Source: a virus. Taken from it: DNA of 64,000 nt. The stretch covers positions 1 to 64,000 of IMG/VR virus record IMGVR_UViG_3300021962_000047; one strand, 5' to 3'. Within the stretch, counting starts at the first letter, position 1; every line of letters begins with the position of its first letter. The translations under genes and the position numbers were made by a program. The notes beneath the pieces were generated by a model. The model was not told where the DNA came from, made no database searches, and was given only the letters and a program-made list of their open reading frames with translations. Of this stretch, positions 46,545-54,654 are shown piece after piece.

Positions 46545-48302
46545 ATGGAACAAAATAATCTTGTAAATAATATCCCTGAGATTCGTGCTCAACGTATATT
46601 GGATGTATACGATGGGTACAATAACTATATTCTGTCCATTAAGAAAAAGTCCGAAACACAAAAACATTTTAAGATGACTCGGGCTCAAGCCGACTACATT
46701 TTAGATTTTCATAAGGATGTTCCAAAGATTGCAAGAAAGTGGGTTCCATTAGATGGATACTTCTCAAAAAGAATGATGGAAGACAAATTATTAACCAAAC
46801 AACCCGAACAAATTTATGTTGAGAAGATTTTGGTTGAAAAAGATAAGTCGTACCACATTTATGGGAAATTGTTTGAAAATGAACAACTACACGACTTTTG
46901 GTTACCAAAAGCAGCCATCGTCCCAAATAGAACAAGAAAGGTTGAAATTGATTATGAAAAGTATTCTCATAGACCTCCGTTATCACACCAAAAAGAAGCA
47001 ATTGAAAAATTAGTGGGAAGTGATAAGTTTATCCTTGCCGATGATATGGGTCTTGGAAAGACAACATCAACCGTAATTGCGGCATTAGAAGCCGGTGCTA
47101 AAAAAGTTTTAATCGTATGTCCAGCATCATTAAAGTTAAACTGGCAAAGAGAAATACAAAACTATACAGACCGACCAACATTTGTTGTGGAAGGTAAGAA
47201 ATGGGAACCCGCAGATTTCACAATCATCAACTACGACATCCTTAAGAATTTCCATGAACCAAAAGAGCCAAAGACATCTGATGTTTTAAATGCAGGATTT
47301 GATTTAGTGGTGGTGGATGAAGCTCACTACATTCAAAACAAACAAGCTCAAAGAACAAAGATTGTTAATGACATTTGCAAAAAGATTGGAAAGGTTTGGT
47401 TATTAACAGGAACCCCAATGACATCACGTCCGATGAACTACTTTAATCTATTGGATTTGGTGGACTCACCAGTCGCATACAATTGGATGGCATATGTAAT
47501 GAGATATTGTGAAGGATATCAATTCAGAGTAGGAAATAGAAAAGTGTGGAATGTGACTGGAGCATCCAACTTAGAAGAATTAAGGGACAGAACAAAACCT
47601 CAAGTATTAAGAAGATTAAAAGAAGAGATTTTAGATTTACCTGAAAAAATTATTACACCTGTTTACCTTCACCTTAAATCAAAAGATTATGAAGGTTTAA
47701 TGGGTGAATATTATAATTGGTATGACAATTCAACCGAGTCGTCATCACTAACCGTTCAATTCTCAAAACTGATGAAAGTTAGAATGGTAATGGCTCAAGA
47801 GAAGGTTAAACACACAATTGAACTTGCAGAAAACATTGTAGAACAAGGAAAGAAAGTTATCATTTTCACCAACTTTACCGACACTCTAAACCAAATCAAA
47901 GACCATTTTGGAAAGTCGGCAGTGGCTTTAGATGGTAGTATGAGCAAAGTAGCAAGACAAAATTCCGTGGACCAATTCCAAGAAAATGACAATATTAAAG
48001 TTTTTGTGGGAAACCTTAAAGCCGCAGGTGTTGGTATCACCTTAACCGCAGCCGAAGCCGCCATAATGAACGACCTGTCTTTCGTTCCATCAGACCACGC
48101 ACAAGCAGAAGACAGAGCATATAGATACGGACAAAAATCAAACGTATCTATTTTTTACCCCCTATTCGATAACACAATCGAGGGGATTATCTATGATATA
48201 TTGACTAAAAAGAAACATATTTTCGAAACCGTTATGGGTGACAACGAAGATAAAGGAACCGTGATGGAAGAAATTTTAAACTCAATATCTCGCTTAAGGT
48301 AA
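46545..48302 (+). CDS. SNF2-type DNA helicase/translocase (UvsW-like role)
   Basis: This is a 585-residue superfamily 2 ATPase. Walker A is DDMGLGKTTS with Lys172; motif Ia is VLIVCPASLKLNWQRE; the DEAH box is at residues 258-261 (VVVDEAHYIQN); motif III is WLLTGTPMTSRP. In the second RecA domain are VIIFTNFTDT, GVGITLTAAEAAIMND and the arginine-containing QAEDRAYRYGQK. The GLGKT and RAYRYGQ forms are SNF2/SMARCAL1-like, so it is a dsDNA translocase that probably remodels or regresses forks, the job of UvsW in T4. It heads a plus-strand operon with the dismutase-nuclease fusion. No bromodomain or other accessory domain is visible. The first ~150 residues form an unassigned N-terminal domain. 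Confidence 0.85.
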   Translation: MEQNNLVNNIPEIRAQRILDVYDGYNNYILSIKKKSETQKHFKMTRAQADYILDFHKDVPKIARKWVPLDGYFSKRMMEDKLLTKQPEQIYVEKILVEKDKSYHIYGKLFENEQLHDFWLPKAAIVPNRTRKVEIDYEKYSHRPPLSHQKEAIEKLVGSDKFILADDMGLGKTTSTVIAALEAGAKKVLIVCPASLKLNWQREIQNYTDRPTFVVEGKKWEPADFTIINYDILKNFHEPKEPKTSDVLNAGFDLVVVDEAHYIQNKQAQRTKIVNDICKKIGKVWLLTGTPMTSRPMNYFNLLDLVDSPVAYNWMAYVMRYCEGYQFRVGNRKVWNVTGASNLEELRDRTKPQVLRRLKEEILDLPEKIITPVYLHLKSKDYEGLMGEYYNWYDNSTESSSLTVQFSKLMKVRMVMAQEKVKHTIELAENIVEQGKKVIIFTNFTDTLNQIKDHFGKSAVALDGSMSKVARQNSVDQFQENDNIKVFVGNLKAAGVGITLTAAEAAIMNDLSFVPSDHAQAEDRAYRYGQKSNVSIFYPLFDNTIEGIIYDILTKKKHIFETVMGDNEDKGTVMEEILNSISRLR

Positions 48303-48320
48303 TGACATTTGTCATAACCT
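48297..48320 (+). other. Inverted repeat at the helicase stop codon
   Basis: AGGT-A-ATGACA-TT-TGTCAT-A-ACCT forms a ten-pair stem with one A/A mismatch and a two-base turn. The helicase TAA lies inside it, and no long T-run follows. It could be a protein-binding operator or an RNA hairpin controlling the next gene 25 bases downstream. Confidence 0.5.
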
Positions 48321-48323
48321 GAT

Positions 48324-48330
48324 TATTTAT
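48324..48330 (+). promoter_or_regulatory. TATTTAT motif ahead of the dismutase-nuclease gene
   Basis: TATTTATTATAAAAACATACG directly precedes the ATG (the motif ends 14 bases upstream; the first 20 bases here span 48324-48343). It lies right after the inverted repeat at the helicase stop. Confidence 0.35.
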
Positions 48331-48344
48331 TATAAAAACATACG

Positions 48345-49895
48345 ATGAAATTCAACAAGCATAAAAAGCGAATAGAAGAATTGGAATTACAATTAAGTGG
48401 ACAAACAAAAACAGATAAATTACCACTACCAATTCAAGAACAAAAAACCGAAACTATGAAGAAAGTAAAAATCGAAAGATTACCTTACTCTTACTCCGCC
48501 TTGTCAAGATTTATTGACCCCGAAACAATGAACGTACACTACAACAAACATTACAAAGGGTATGTAGAAAAGTTAAACAGGGAGTTAGAAAAATTAAAAG
48601 AACAGGATTTAGAATTAGAACAAATCATAAAAGGTATCTCAAGATACAACACAACCGTTAAGAATAATGCGGGGGGAGCTTACAACCACCAATTATTTTG
48701 GAAGATGTTGTCACCAAAACAACAAAGACCATCAGGACCCGTTTACGATAAGATTGTAAAAAAATATGGGGACTATGAAAAGTTCAAACAAGAATTTTCA
48801 AGAAAGGCAAAAAACAAATTTGGAGCAGGATGGGTATGGTTGGTTCTTACAAAAAATAATGACTTAAAAATTATTACCACCGACAATCAGGATAACCCGT
48901 TAATGAATACCATTAATTTTGGGGGATATCCTTTGTTAGGATTGGACCTTTGGGAACACGCTTACTACCTCAAATATAAAAACAGAAGAGACGATTATAT
49001 CAAAAACTTCTTTAGTGTTATCAACTGGAGTTACGTGAACTACCTATTTGATAACAAAACCAAAAAGAAAATTAACGAATCTCGTGATGTGAAAAGTATC
49101 ATTGAGGAGGGAGCATCGAGAGGTTGTAGTCCCGCTCAGGTAAACACTTATAGAGAAATCTTTAACAAAAATTCTGAAATCAAAAAAATCTTCATGTTTG
49201 CAATTATGGATATTTTAAAAGAAGTTTTCGCTGATTTTTGGTATGATAAAGGAAAATATGCTGAAGGTGAGATGTCAGGTGTTTATGACTATGAAAAGAA
49301 AGGTCGTTCTGTGATTAACAAATTAAACACAAACTACACGGCATTTTGTACTTTGGTTAATGATATAAACGAGGTATTAAAGAAAATGGGTGTTGACCCA
49401 ATTAATATGATTAACCAATCTCCTGAACAACAAGTTAGAGAAGTAAGAAGGTTAGTCAGATATATGACGGAATTCCGTTATAGAATTTTCAATCCAGAAT
49501 CGGCAACATTTAAAAAGATTATGTCAGGATTGGATACTTCAAATCGTTTTGGTGATGAAAGAGAAATCAAAGCGGTTGTAAATATGAAAAACATATTTGG
49601 AACAAAAGAAGTATTCAAAGTGGGTGACCTTGGGAATGTTGAGGATATGTTAGGTGGGGTTGATGCTACCATTACTAAAGATGGTGAAACCAAAACAGCA
49701 CAAATCAAACCGTTTTCAACATATGAAGAAGGTGAAGATGGTAAAATTACCGTCTTTAACACAGGAAACGTAAAACCATATAAAACTGATTATTTGGTGT
49801 TCCACAACGACAGAAAAGGTACTATTGTGTTTAAAAACGATAATACTGAAATTGTTGGTGGTAATTATGTTTTCCCAAAAGAAGATATGTTGTAA
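48345..49895 (+). CDS. Fe/Mn superoxide dismutase fused to a probable PD-(D/E)XK nuclease
   Basis: This is a 516-residue two-part protein. Residues about 44-230 form a complete Fe/Mn SOD: LPYSYSALSRFIDPETM, HYNKHYKGYVEKLN, NNAGGAYNHQLFW, FGAGWVWLVL and LDLWEHAYYLKYKNRR. All metal ligands are present: H65, H115, D201 and H205. Tyr73 matches the gateway Tyr34. Gly111 with Gln182 (DNQDNPL) is the Mn-type arrangement; Fe-type enzymes have Gln at the former position. After a helical linker, residues about 400-516 show a restriction-endonuclease-like core: an E in GDEREIKAVV, D440 in GGVDATIT and Q453-I-K455 in TAQIKPF, a D-x12-QxK pattern. Neither part has a signal peptide. SOD would convert superoxide to peroxide in the infected cell. 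The coupling to a nuclease is unexplained. Confidence 0.82.
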   Translation: MKFNKHKKRIEELELQLSGQTKTDKLPLPIQEQKTETMKKVKIERLPYSYSALSRFIDPETMNVHYNKHYKGYVEKLNRELEKLKEQDLELEQIIKGISRYNTTVKNNAGGAYNHQLFWKMLSPKQQRPSGPVYDKIVKKYGDYEKFKQEFSRKAKNKFGAGWVWLVLTKNNDLKIITTDNQDNPLMNTINFGGYPLLGLDLWEHAYYLKYKNRRDDYIKNFFSVINWSYVNYLFDNKTKKKINESRDVKSIIEEGASRGCSPAQVNTYREIFNKNSEIKKIFMFAIMDILKEVFADFWYDKGKYAEGEMSGVYDYEKKGRSVINKLNTNYTAFCTLVNDINEVLKKMGVDPINMINQSPEQQVREVRRLVRYMTEFRYRIFNPESATFKKIMSGLDTSNRFGDEREIKAVVNMKNIFGTKEVFKVGDLGNVEDMLGGVDATITKDGETKTAQIKPFSTYEEGEDGKITVFNTGNVKPYKTDYLVFHNDRKGTIVFKNDNTEIVGGNYVFPKEDML

Positions 49896-49916
49896 TAACA
49901 AACCGGGGTTGAATAA

Positions 49917-49923
49917 TATTTAT
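49917..49923 (+). promoter_or_regulatory. TATTTAT motif ahead of the neck-protein-like gene
   Basis: TATTTATTAGTAAAAGACCC leads into the ATG at 49939 (motif ends 15 bases before it), in the 43-base gap after the dismutase-nuclease gene. Confidence 0.35.
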
Positions 49924-49938
49924 TAGTAAAAGACCCTT

Positions 49939-51051
49939 ATGGCTATTATCATTGGAACCGAAAGAGAAAAACTTTATACGAGAATTCGTCACCTTTTAGG
50001 AGCACCTCTTCGTGGTGTTGAGATTGAAGACGAAATGATGGATTCACTATTAGAATTGTCTGTTGAAGATTATTCTCAATATGTTGATGACTGGTTGATT
50101 GAATCTCAATGGACATCTTTATATGGTATGGACATTGATACCCAATCTTTAACCAGAGCATTCACTACTCGTTCATTAGATTGGGAAACCCAATACACTT
50201 ATGCATATTCTAAGATTGTAGGTTTACAAGCCGGTGGTCCTTGGGTTCTTAAAAAAGATTATTTTGATTTGGTTCCTAACCAACAGATATATGAAATTCC
50301 TGCTTGTCGTGAGATTAATGAACTTTTATGGTTCACCAGAGCTGAGTTAGATGCTGCGTTCTTTGACCCATTTATGGGTGGTTTTGGAGGATTCGGTGGT
50401 GTAGGTTTAGGTGGTGGTGCCGGTTTCTCACAAATGGGAACAACTGGTAGTTACTTCATTACACCAGCATTTGATATCCTTTTAAGAATGCAAGACATCA
50501 ATATCAAAAGAAGAATTATCGCTGGTGAACTAACATACCGTATTACAGCATTACCTGAGGGTAAAAAGGCGGTACATCTTTATAACGTACCTGGAGGTAA
50601 ATTTGATTTTGGTAATATCGAAAACAATAGTTATCGTGTTTGGTATTGGTATTATGATACCTGTGATAGAGATGATTGTTTACAAGCCAATCCTGATGTG
50701 GTTAGATTACCATCTGATGTACCAATTTCAGGTTTAAGATGGGATGAGTTAAACTCACCCGCAAAAACTTGGGTTCGTCGTTGGTTTACCGCATATGTTA
50801 AAGAAACTTTAGGTAGAGTTAGAGGAAAATATCAAGGAAACTTGAAAACTCCCGATAGTGAACTACAATTAGAATATGATTCCTTGTTAACGGAAGCTAA
50901 AGATGAAAAATCTAAATTACTTGAAGAATTGATGGCGAGGTTAGAAAGGCTTCGTCCTGATAAGATGATGGAAAGAGAGGCTAACGTTGCGGAACAATTA
51001 AACAAGTCATTGCAATATAGAGCAATGCCTCGTCAAATTTATGTAATTTAA
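49939..51051 (+). CDS. Putative neck/head-completion protein, gp13-like
   Basis: This 370-residue protein has an N-terminal helical domain (REKLYTRIRHLLGAPLRGVE, then LLELSVEDYSQYVDDWLIESQW). A beta segment follows (WVLKKDYFDLVPNQQIYEIP, then REINELLWFTRAE) of the kind I associate with gp13-type neck proteins of T4-like phages (T4 gp13 is 309 residues). A glycine-rich loop around residues 150-170 (GGFGGFGGVGLGGGAGF) is a striking insertion. The C-terminal third is helical and charged (EAKDEKSKLLEELMARLERL). Neck proteins seal the filled head at the portal. The assignment rests on layout and on the presence of gp14/gp15-like genes nearby; it is not certain. Confidence 0.5.
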   Translation: MAIIIGTEREKLYTRIRHLLGAPLRGVEIEDEMMDSLLELSVEDYSQYVDDWLIESQWTSLYGMDIDTQSLTRAFTTRSLDWETQYTYAYSKIVGLQAGGPWVLKKDYFDLVPNQQIYEIPACREINELLWFTRAELDAAFFDPFMGGFGGFGGVGLGGGAGFSQMGTTGSYFITPAFDILLRMQDINIKRRIIAGELTYRITALPEGKKAVHLYNVPGGKFDFGNIENNSYRVWYWYYDTCDRDDCLQANPDVVRLPSDVPISGLRWDELNSPAKTWVRRWFTAYVKETLGRVRGKYQGNLKTPDSELQLEYDSLLTEAKDEKSKLLEELMARLERLRPDKMMEREANVAEQLNKSLQYRAMPRQIYVI

Positions 51052-51052
51052 C

Positions 51053-51385
51053 ATGCCAGTATTCAAGTCACAACCTGTAGACAAATATATTAACGGAACT
51101 TCAAGATTAGTTTCAGAATTTTGCGTTGTTACTGACCCTCACTACACAACCGATGGTGAAATTGCAATCGTAGTTAAAGATGTAGAAGAGTGTATTTTAA
51201 CATTAAATCATGAAACAACAAAACACATTACCATTAAATCTTTAACAAATACTTTAGTTATTTCATCTGACAATATAGATAGTGAATACACTGAAATATA
51301 TTTAGGAAAAGGTGCTTGTGTCGAATTACGTTATATCATCGGTGGATGGTATATTATGTCATCAGACGGATTAAAAACTTCTTAA
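51053..51385 (+). CDS. Small beta-rich virion-surface-like protein
   Basis: This 110-residue protein is predicted to be all beta: CILTLNHETTKHITIKSLTN, then TLVISSDNID, then YTEIYLGKGACVELRYI and a closing GGWYIMSSDGLK. Domains of this pattern occur repeatedly at the ends of phage fibre and head-decoration proteins, usually as trimeric tips. It follows the neck-like gene by one base, so both are co-translated. Its TAA overlaps the stop of the converging polymerase gene (TTAA is read as a stop on both strands). A head fibre or decoration role is inferred. Confidence 0.55.
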   Translation: MPVFKSQPVDKYINGTSRLVSEFCVVTDPHYTTDGEIAIVVKDVEECILTLNHETTKHITIKSLTNTLVISSDNIDSEYTEIYLGKGACVELRYIIGGWYIMSSDGLKTS

Positions 51386-54174
51386 TCCTCATCATCTTCT
51401 TCAAACACAAACACATCTTTTACTGATTGGGCTAAACCACTCATAATCATTTGGTTTTTTTCCACATATTCACGGTCAACTAATTCAATTGTACCGTCTA
51501 AATACATATAGAATGGGTCAATACCAACACTTGACCAGAATTCAACTTCACCTTCAGAAAGAGTTAAAACTTCATCTAACGTATCTTGGTCACCTATTCT
51601 ACGAGGGAATCCACGTACTAATTGACATTGTGTTTTAGTAAAGAACGGTCTATCCTTTGGGTCCTCAATTAAAATTTCATCACGGATTTCAGGTGAAAAT
51701 ACAACCAACAAAGGTTCAATTCTTTTATTAAATGCAGCCATATATCGAGGAACATTGTATTCACCCAACAAATCAGGGTTATTTTCAATATCCTTTTCAT
51801 TAACCATATAACAGTTAATGATTACTTCAGTACCTTTTTTCTGTACGTCACCGTGTGATTTACGAGTACCGTTATTCACATAATAAACTGTATCGCCTAA
51901 ACCTGCGGGAATGTTATTTTGAAGAAGAAGTTCCATATGTGCTTGACGAGACATTAAAGAACCCGACTTTGTCTTTTTGGTGATATGTTGTTTGTAGTCC
52001 GAAATACTCTGTTTAACTCGAGCTTTGTTTGCAACCTTAGCAATTGGTATCTTTTGATTAAACACCTTATCAACATATTCATAATAGTATTCCAAGAACT
52101 CGTGACCCTTACCATCTAACAACATACGGAGACCTGAGTCCAAGAACTCGGCAACATAAGTTTGTAACTTTTTAGATTTAATACTGTTACCTGTTAGTTT
52201 TACTTTACCCTTATCGGTTAACAAAGCGTAATTCTTACGAGCTACGTTAATGGTAGCCGGCCATTGTCCGTCAGTATCCAATCCCATCTCATTTCTCATA
52301 AACAGGTCGTTATACTCGGCAACATCCGCTTCAGTACCCTCGTACTCCTTACCCTCAATAACCAATCCGTTAAGACCCTTACCGACATACTTGTAAGAAT
52401 ATCTACTTTCAGGTACCGCAAAGTTCACACCGTCCGTATCCATTACCAATGGTTGATATCCACGTTTCATAAACCACATAATCATCTGACGAAGATATTG
52501 TCGACCCGTACAGGTAATCTGTTCACCCATATCCATATCCCCCCACGGAAATACCTGTGGTGCGGATAACGAACCGAAGAATGCGTTAATGAAGATTTTG
52601 ATAGGTAATTGCTTACGAGCGTATTGTGATGACAACTTAGGGTCGGTTTTATAGTGTTTTTCCGCCAATTTCTTATAGTTAATACGAGTATCACGGAAAT
52701 ACTTCAGCATACTCTTCATCGCACCCGTTACGTCACATTTAGGGAATACGTCGTGTACCAACTGAATAGATGGGTATAGTGACGAGTAGTCAAGTTTCAA
52801 TACGTTTGTAGAGTAACCTACCGCCAACAAACGGGAAAGACCACCAGTAAAGTTTCGTTTTGGACCTTTCTGTGGAATAGCAAGGTTGTTCTTATAAGAC
52901 CAAGAGCTCATAATCATTTTCCACAATGTTGCAGTTCCCATTGTAGAAAGACGCTCGTATGTCGTAGGTACTAACTTCGCAAGAAGGAAGTTTGCTTGGT
53001 TGTATTCTTCATCAACAACCATAGTTTCGTAAATATCGTCATAAAGGTATCGTTCAATCAAATATGAACCGTTAACAATCTCATAGTGACCAGGAAATCT
53101 TTCCATTAGGTTTTCAGTACCTGGCGCACCAACCTCTTTGTATCCACCTGTCTTTGGGTTGAAGTAATAATCCTTATTATCAAAATAGATGGTACCAATC
53201 TTACCACCGTCAACATAAACTCGGTTTTCTTTTTCTGCACCAATAAACTTGGTAATATATTTAAGTCCCCAACTCTTAATGTCAGAGTTAATTGCTTGAG
53301 CTCTACGAACTGCGTGTGCAATATCCAATACGTTATAACCCCACATCAGAATCTGAGTGTATGGTTCCATTTCGTTTGCAAGTTTCAACATACCCTCTTT
53401 TTGACGAATGGGTTGTAGGGGGTTTAAGGTTTTTGCAACTTTTCTAATATCTAACCCTAATATCTTTGCTCGTTCAATAATAAACGGAAAGTCGAAGAAC
53501 GCTGAGTTATAACCACCAATAAGTGTTGGTTTTAATCTATTAATGGTATCGAAGAAGTCGACAATCATTTGTTTCTCTTCTTCACCATTAGCGGCAGACA
53601 ACACCTGTTCAAACCCTTTATTGTCTTTCATTCCGATAAGGAAGATGGAATCCGTTTTTGGGTTAAGTCCTGTGGTCTCGATGTCATATACAAATCGGTG
53701 GACCTCATCGTATTCTTCAAATCCCTTAAATAGTCGTTTTCCTCTCTGTACGAGGTATTGCTCGACAGGGGGGAGTACCATGATGTCATCGGTATTATCT
53801 CTTGACCAGGGGTCTAATCCACCGTTTCTGAAAAAGTTAATAAGGTTTTGATATGTCTTGGTTGTTTTAACCAAAAACTTTAAACCATTTTCCAATCTCT
53901 CATCACCCATTGTCTCAAGACGCTCGATGATGATACCATTTTCTGACATGGCAATCTTTTGGGCGTGTTTGTCGCCCTTATAAAAATTCTTTCCGTGAAG
54001 GTCTCCGACCCACGCGAAAGGAACAAAACTGTCAGTTTTAATTTGTTTACCCTGAATTGGGTCTTGAATAATTTTGTAGATTTTTGAGCTGAGGTAGTCG
54101 TATTCTAACGCTACAATGTATTTCTCGGGGTCTGTCCCGAGCAAAAACTCTTCGATTTCTTGTTGTGATACCAT
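51382..54174 (-). CDS. gp43: DNA polymerase, family B, T4 gp43-like
   Basis: This 930-residue replicative polymerase has proofreading (T4 gp43 is 898). Exonuclease motif I is FVYDIETTGL with D164 and E166; motif II is GGYNSAFFDFPFI; motif III lies near residues 285-300 (WGYNVLDIAHAVRRA precedes it). Palm motif A is LDYSSLYPSI with D462; motif B is ARKQLPIKIFINAFFGS; motif C is MDTDGVNF with D579 and D581. Most family members have Ser or Thr after the second Asp of motif C, so the Gly here is a small deviation. A palindromic leader hairpin lies 26 bases upstream. The C-terminus is acidic (VFVFEEDDED), unlike a plain PIP-type clamp motif. Confidence 0.93.
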   Translation of the reverse strand: MVSQQEIEEFLLGTDPEKYIVALEYDYLSSKIYKIIQDPIQGKQIKTDSFVPFAWVGDLHGKNFYKGDKHAQKIAMSENGIIIERLETMGDERLENGLKFLVKTTKTYQNLINFFRNGGLDPWSRDNTDDIMVLPPVEQYLVQRGKRLFKGFEEYDEVHRFVYDIETTGLNPKTDSIFLIGMKDNKGFEQVLSAANGEEEKQMIVDFFDTINRLKPTLIGGYNSAFFDFPFIIERAKILGLDIRKVAKTLNPLQPIRQKEGMLKLANEMEPYTQILMWGYNVLDIAHAVRRAQAINSDIKSWGLKYITKFIGAEKENRVYVDGGKIGTIYFDNKDYYFNPKTGGYKEVGAPGTENLMERFPGHYEIVNGSYLIERYLYDDIYETMVVDEEYNQANFLLAKLVPTTYERLSTMGTATLWKMIMSSWSYKNNLAIPQKGPKRNFTGGLSRLLAVGYSTNVLKLDYSSLYPSIQLVHDVFPKCDVTGAMKSMLKYFRDTRINYKKLAEKHYKTDPKLSSQYARKQLPIKIFINAFFGSLSAPQVFPWGDMDMGEQITCTGRQYLRQMIMWFMKRGYQPLVMDTDGVNFAVPESRYSYKYVGKGLNGLVIEGKEYEGTEADVAEYNDLFMRNEMGLDTDGQWPATINVARKNYALLTDKGKVKLTGNSIKSKKLQTYVAEFLDSGLRMLLDGKGHEFLEYYYEYVDKVFNQKIPIAKVANKARVKQSISDYKQHITKKTKSGSLMSRQAHMELLLQNNIPAGLGDTVYYVNNGTRKSHGDVQKKGTEVIINCYMVNEKDIENNPDLLGEYNVPRYMAAFNKRIEPLLVVFSPEIRDEILIEDPKDRPFFTKTQCQLVRGFPRRIGDQDTLDEVLTLSEGEVEFWSSVGIDPFYMYLDGTIELVDREYVEKNQMIMSGLAQSVKDVFVFEEDDED

Positions 54175-54199
54175 AATACTTTTTTTTGAGACATTATTC

Positions 54200-54216
54200 T
54201 CTCACCAATGGTGAGA
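54200..54216 (-). promoter_or_regulatory. Palindromic hairpin/operator in the polymerase leader
   Basis: A perfect seven-pair inverted repeat, TCTCACC-ATT-GGTGAGA on the minus strand, begins 26 bases before the polymerase ATG. The 3' GAGA can pair instead with TCTC eight bases further on (GAGAATAATGTCTC), giving a second, mutually exclusive hairpin nearer the start. T4 gp43 represses its own translation by binding a leader hairpin; an analogous element or a DNA operator is inferred. Confidence 0.6.
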
Positions 54217-54260
54217 TTACTCTTGTACTATGATAAGTATAATAAACTATTTGTTATTCG

Positions 54261-54614
54261 TCAAATGATATTGATGTATAGTGTTTCCCTGATTGGGGCA
54301 ATTAGTTCACCCATTGAATTGATAACCGAAAACTCTCCGATATATCTACCTTTTTTCTTTGTATCTCTACCCGTCCACTTATAATATATGTAATATTCAA
54401 CGGGAGAATCAATGTTTGTGTCTGTTTTTGACACAATATATGCATTATTCATAAGAATTTTTGGAATACCAGTCGCTTCGTCTTTCATGGAAAAACGAAT
54501 GGTAGCATTGTCTAAGTCCTCATCAAATAACCTCCATGCATTGGTTCTACCATCACGGACCACTTGCATTTTAAGGATTGGAAGCTCACTATTTTGTTTA
54601 ATAAAGAATTCCAT
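54261..54614 (-). CDS. Stand-alone BppU-like N-terminal domain protein
   Basis: This 117-residue protein (MEFFIKQNSELPILKMQVV at its start) is clearly homologous to the first ~115 residues of the 1076-residue protein at 58503-61733, with shared MEFFI-QNS-LP, TIRFSMKDEATGI/TVTFSLKDVDTGI and KKGRYIGEFSVINSMGE/SKVGRYIGEFKIVNERGE segments. The domain resembles the Ig-like N-domain of baseplate upper proteins (BppU) that anchors receptor-binding appendages. A single-domain copy could cap or compete for the same attachment site. A TATTTAT motif lies 15 bases before the ATG (54630-54636). It ends 45 bases before the polymerase leader hairpin. Confidence 0.72.
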   Translation of the reverse strand: MEFFIKQNSELPILKMQVVRDGRTNAWRLFDEDLDNATIRFSMKDEATGIPKILMNNAYIVSKTDTNIDSPVEYYIYYKWTGRDTKKKGRYIGEFSVINSMGELIAPIRETLYINII

Positions 54615-54629
54615 AAATTCTGTTTCCTA

Positions 54630-54636
54630 ATAAATA
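54630..54636 (-). promoter_or_regulatory. TATTTAT motif ahead of the BppU-like gene
   Basis: The sense strand reads CTATTTATTAGGAAACAG 15 bases before the ATG at 54614, in the 40-base gap after the 1261-residue adhesin. A weak GGAAAC could also serve as a ribosome site. Confidence 0.35.
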
Positions 54637-54654
54637 GTTTCTTAATCTAATTTA

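Noticed and set aside
46669-47001. A 110-codon antisense ORF within the SNF2 helicase
   Set aside because: It is antisense to conserved helicase sequence and shows no domain of its own.
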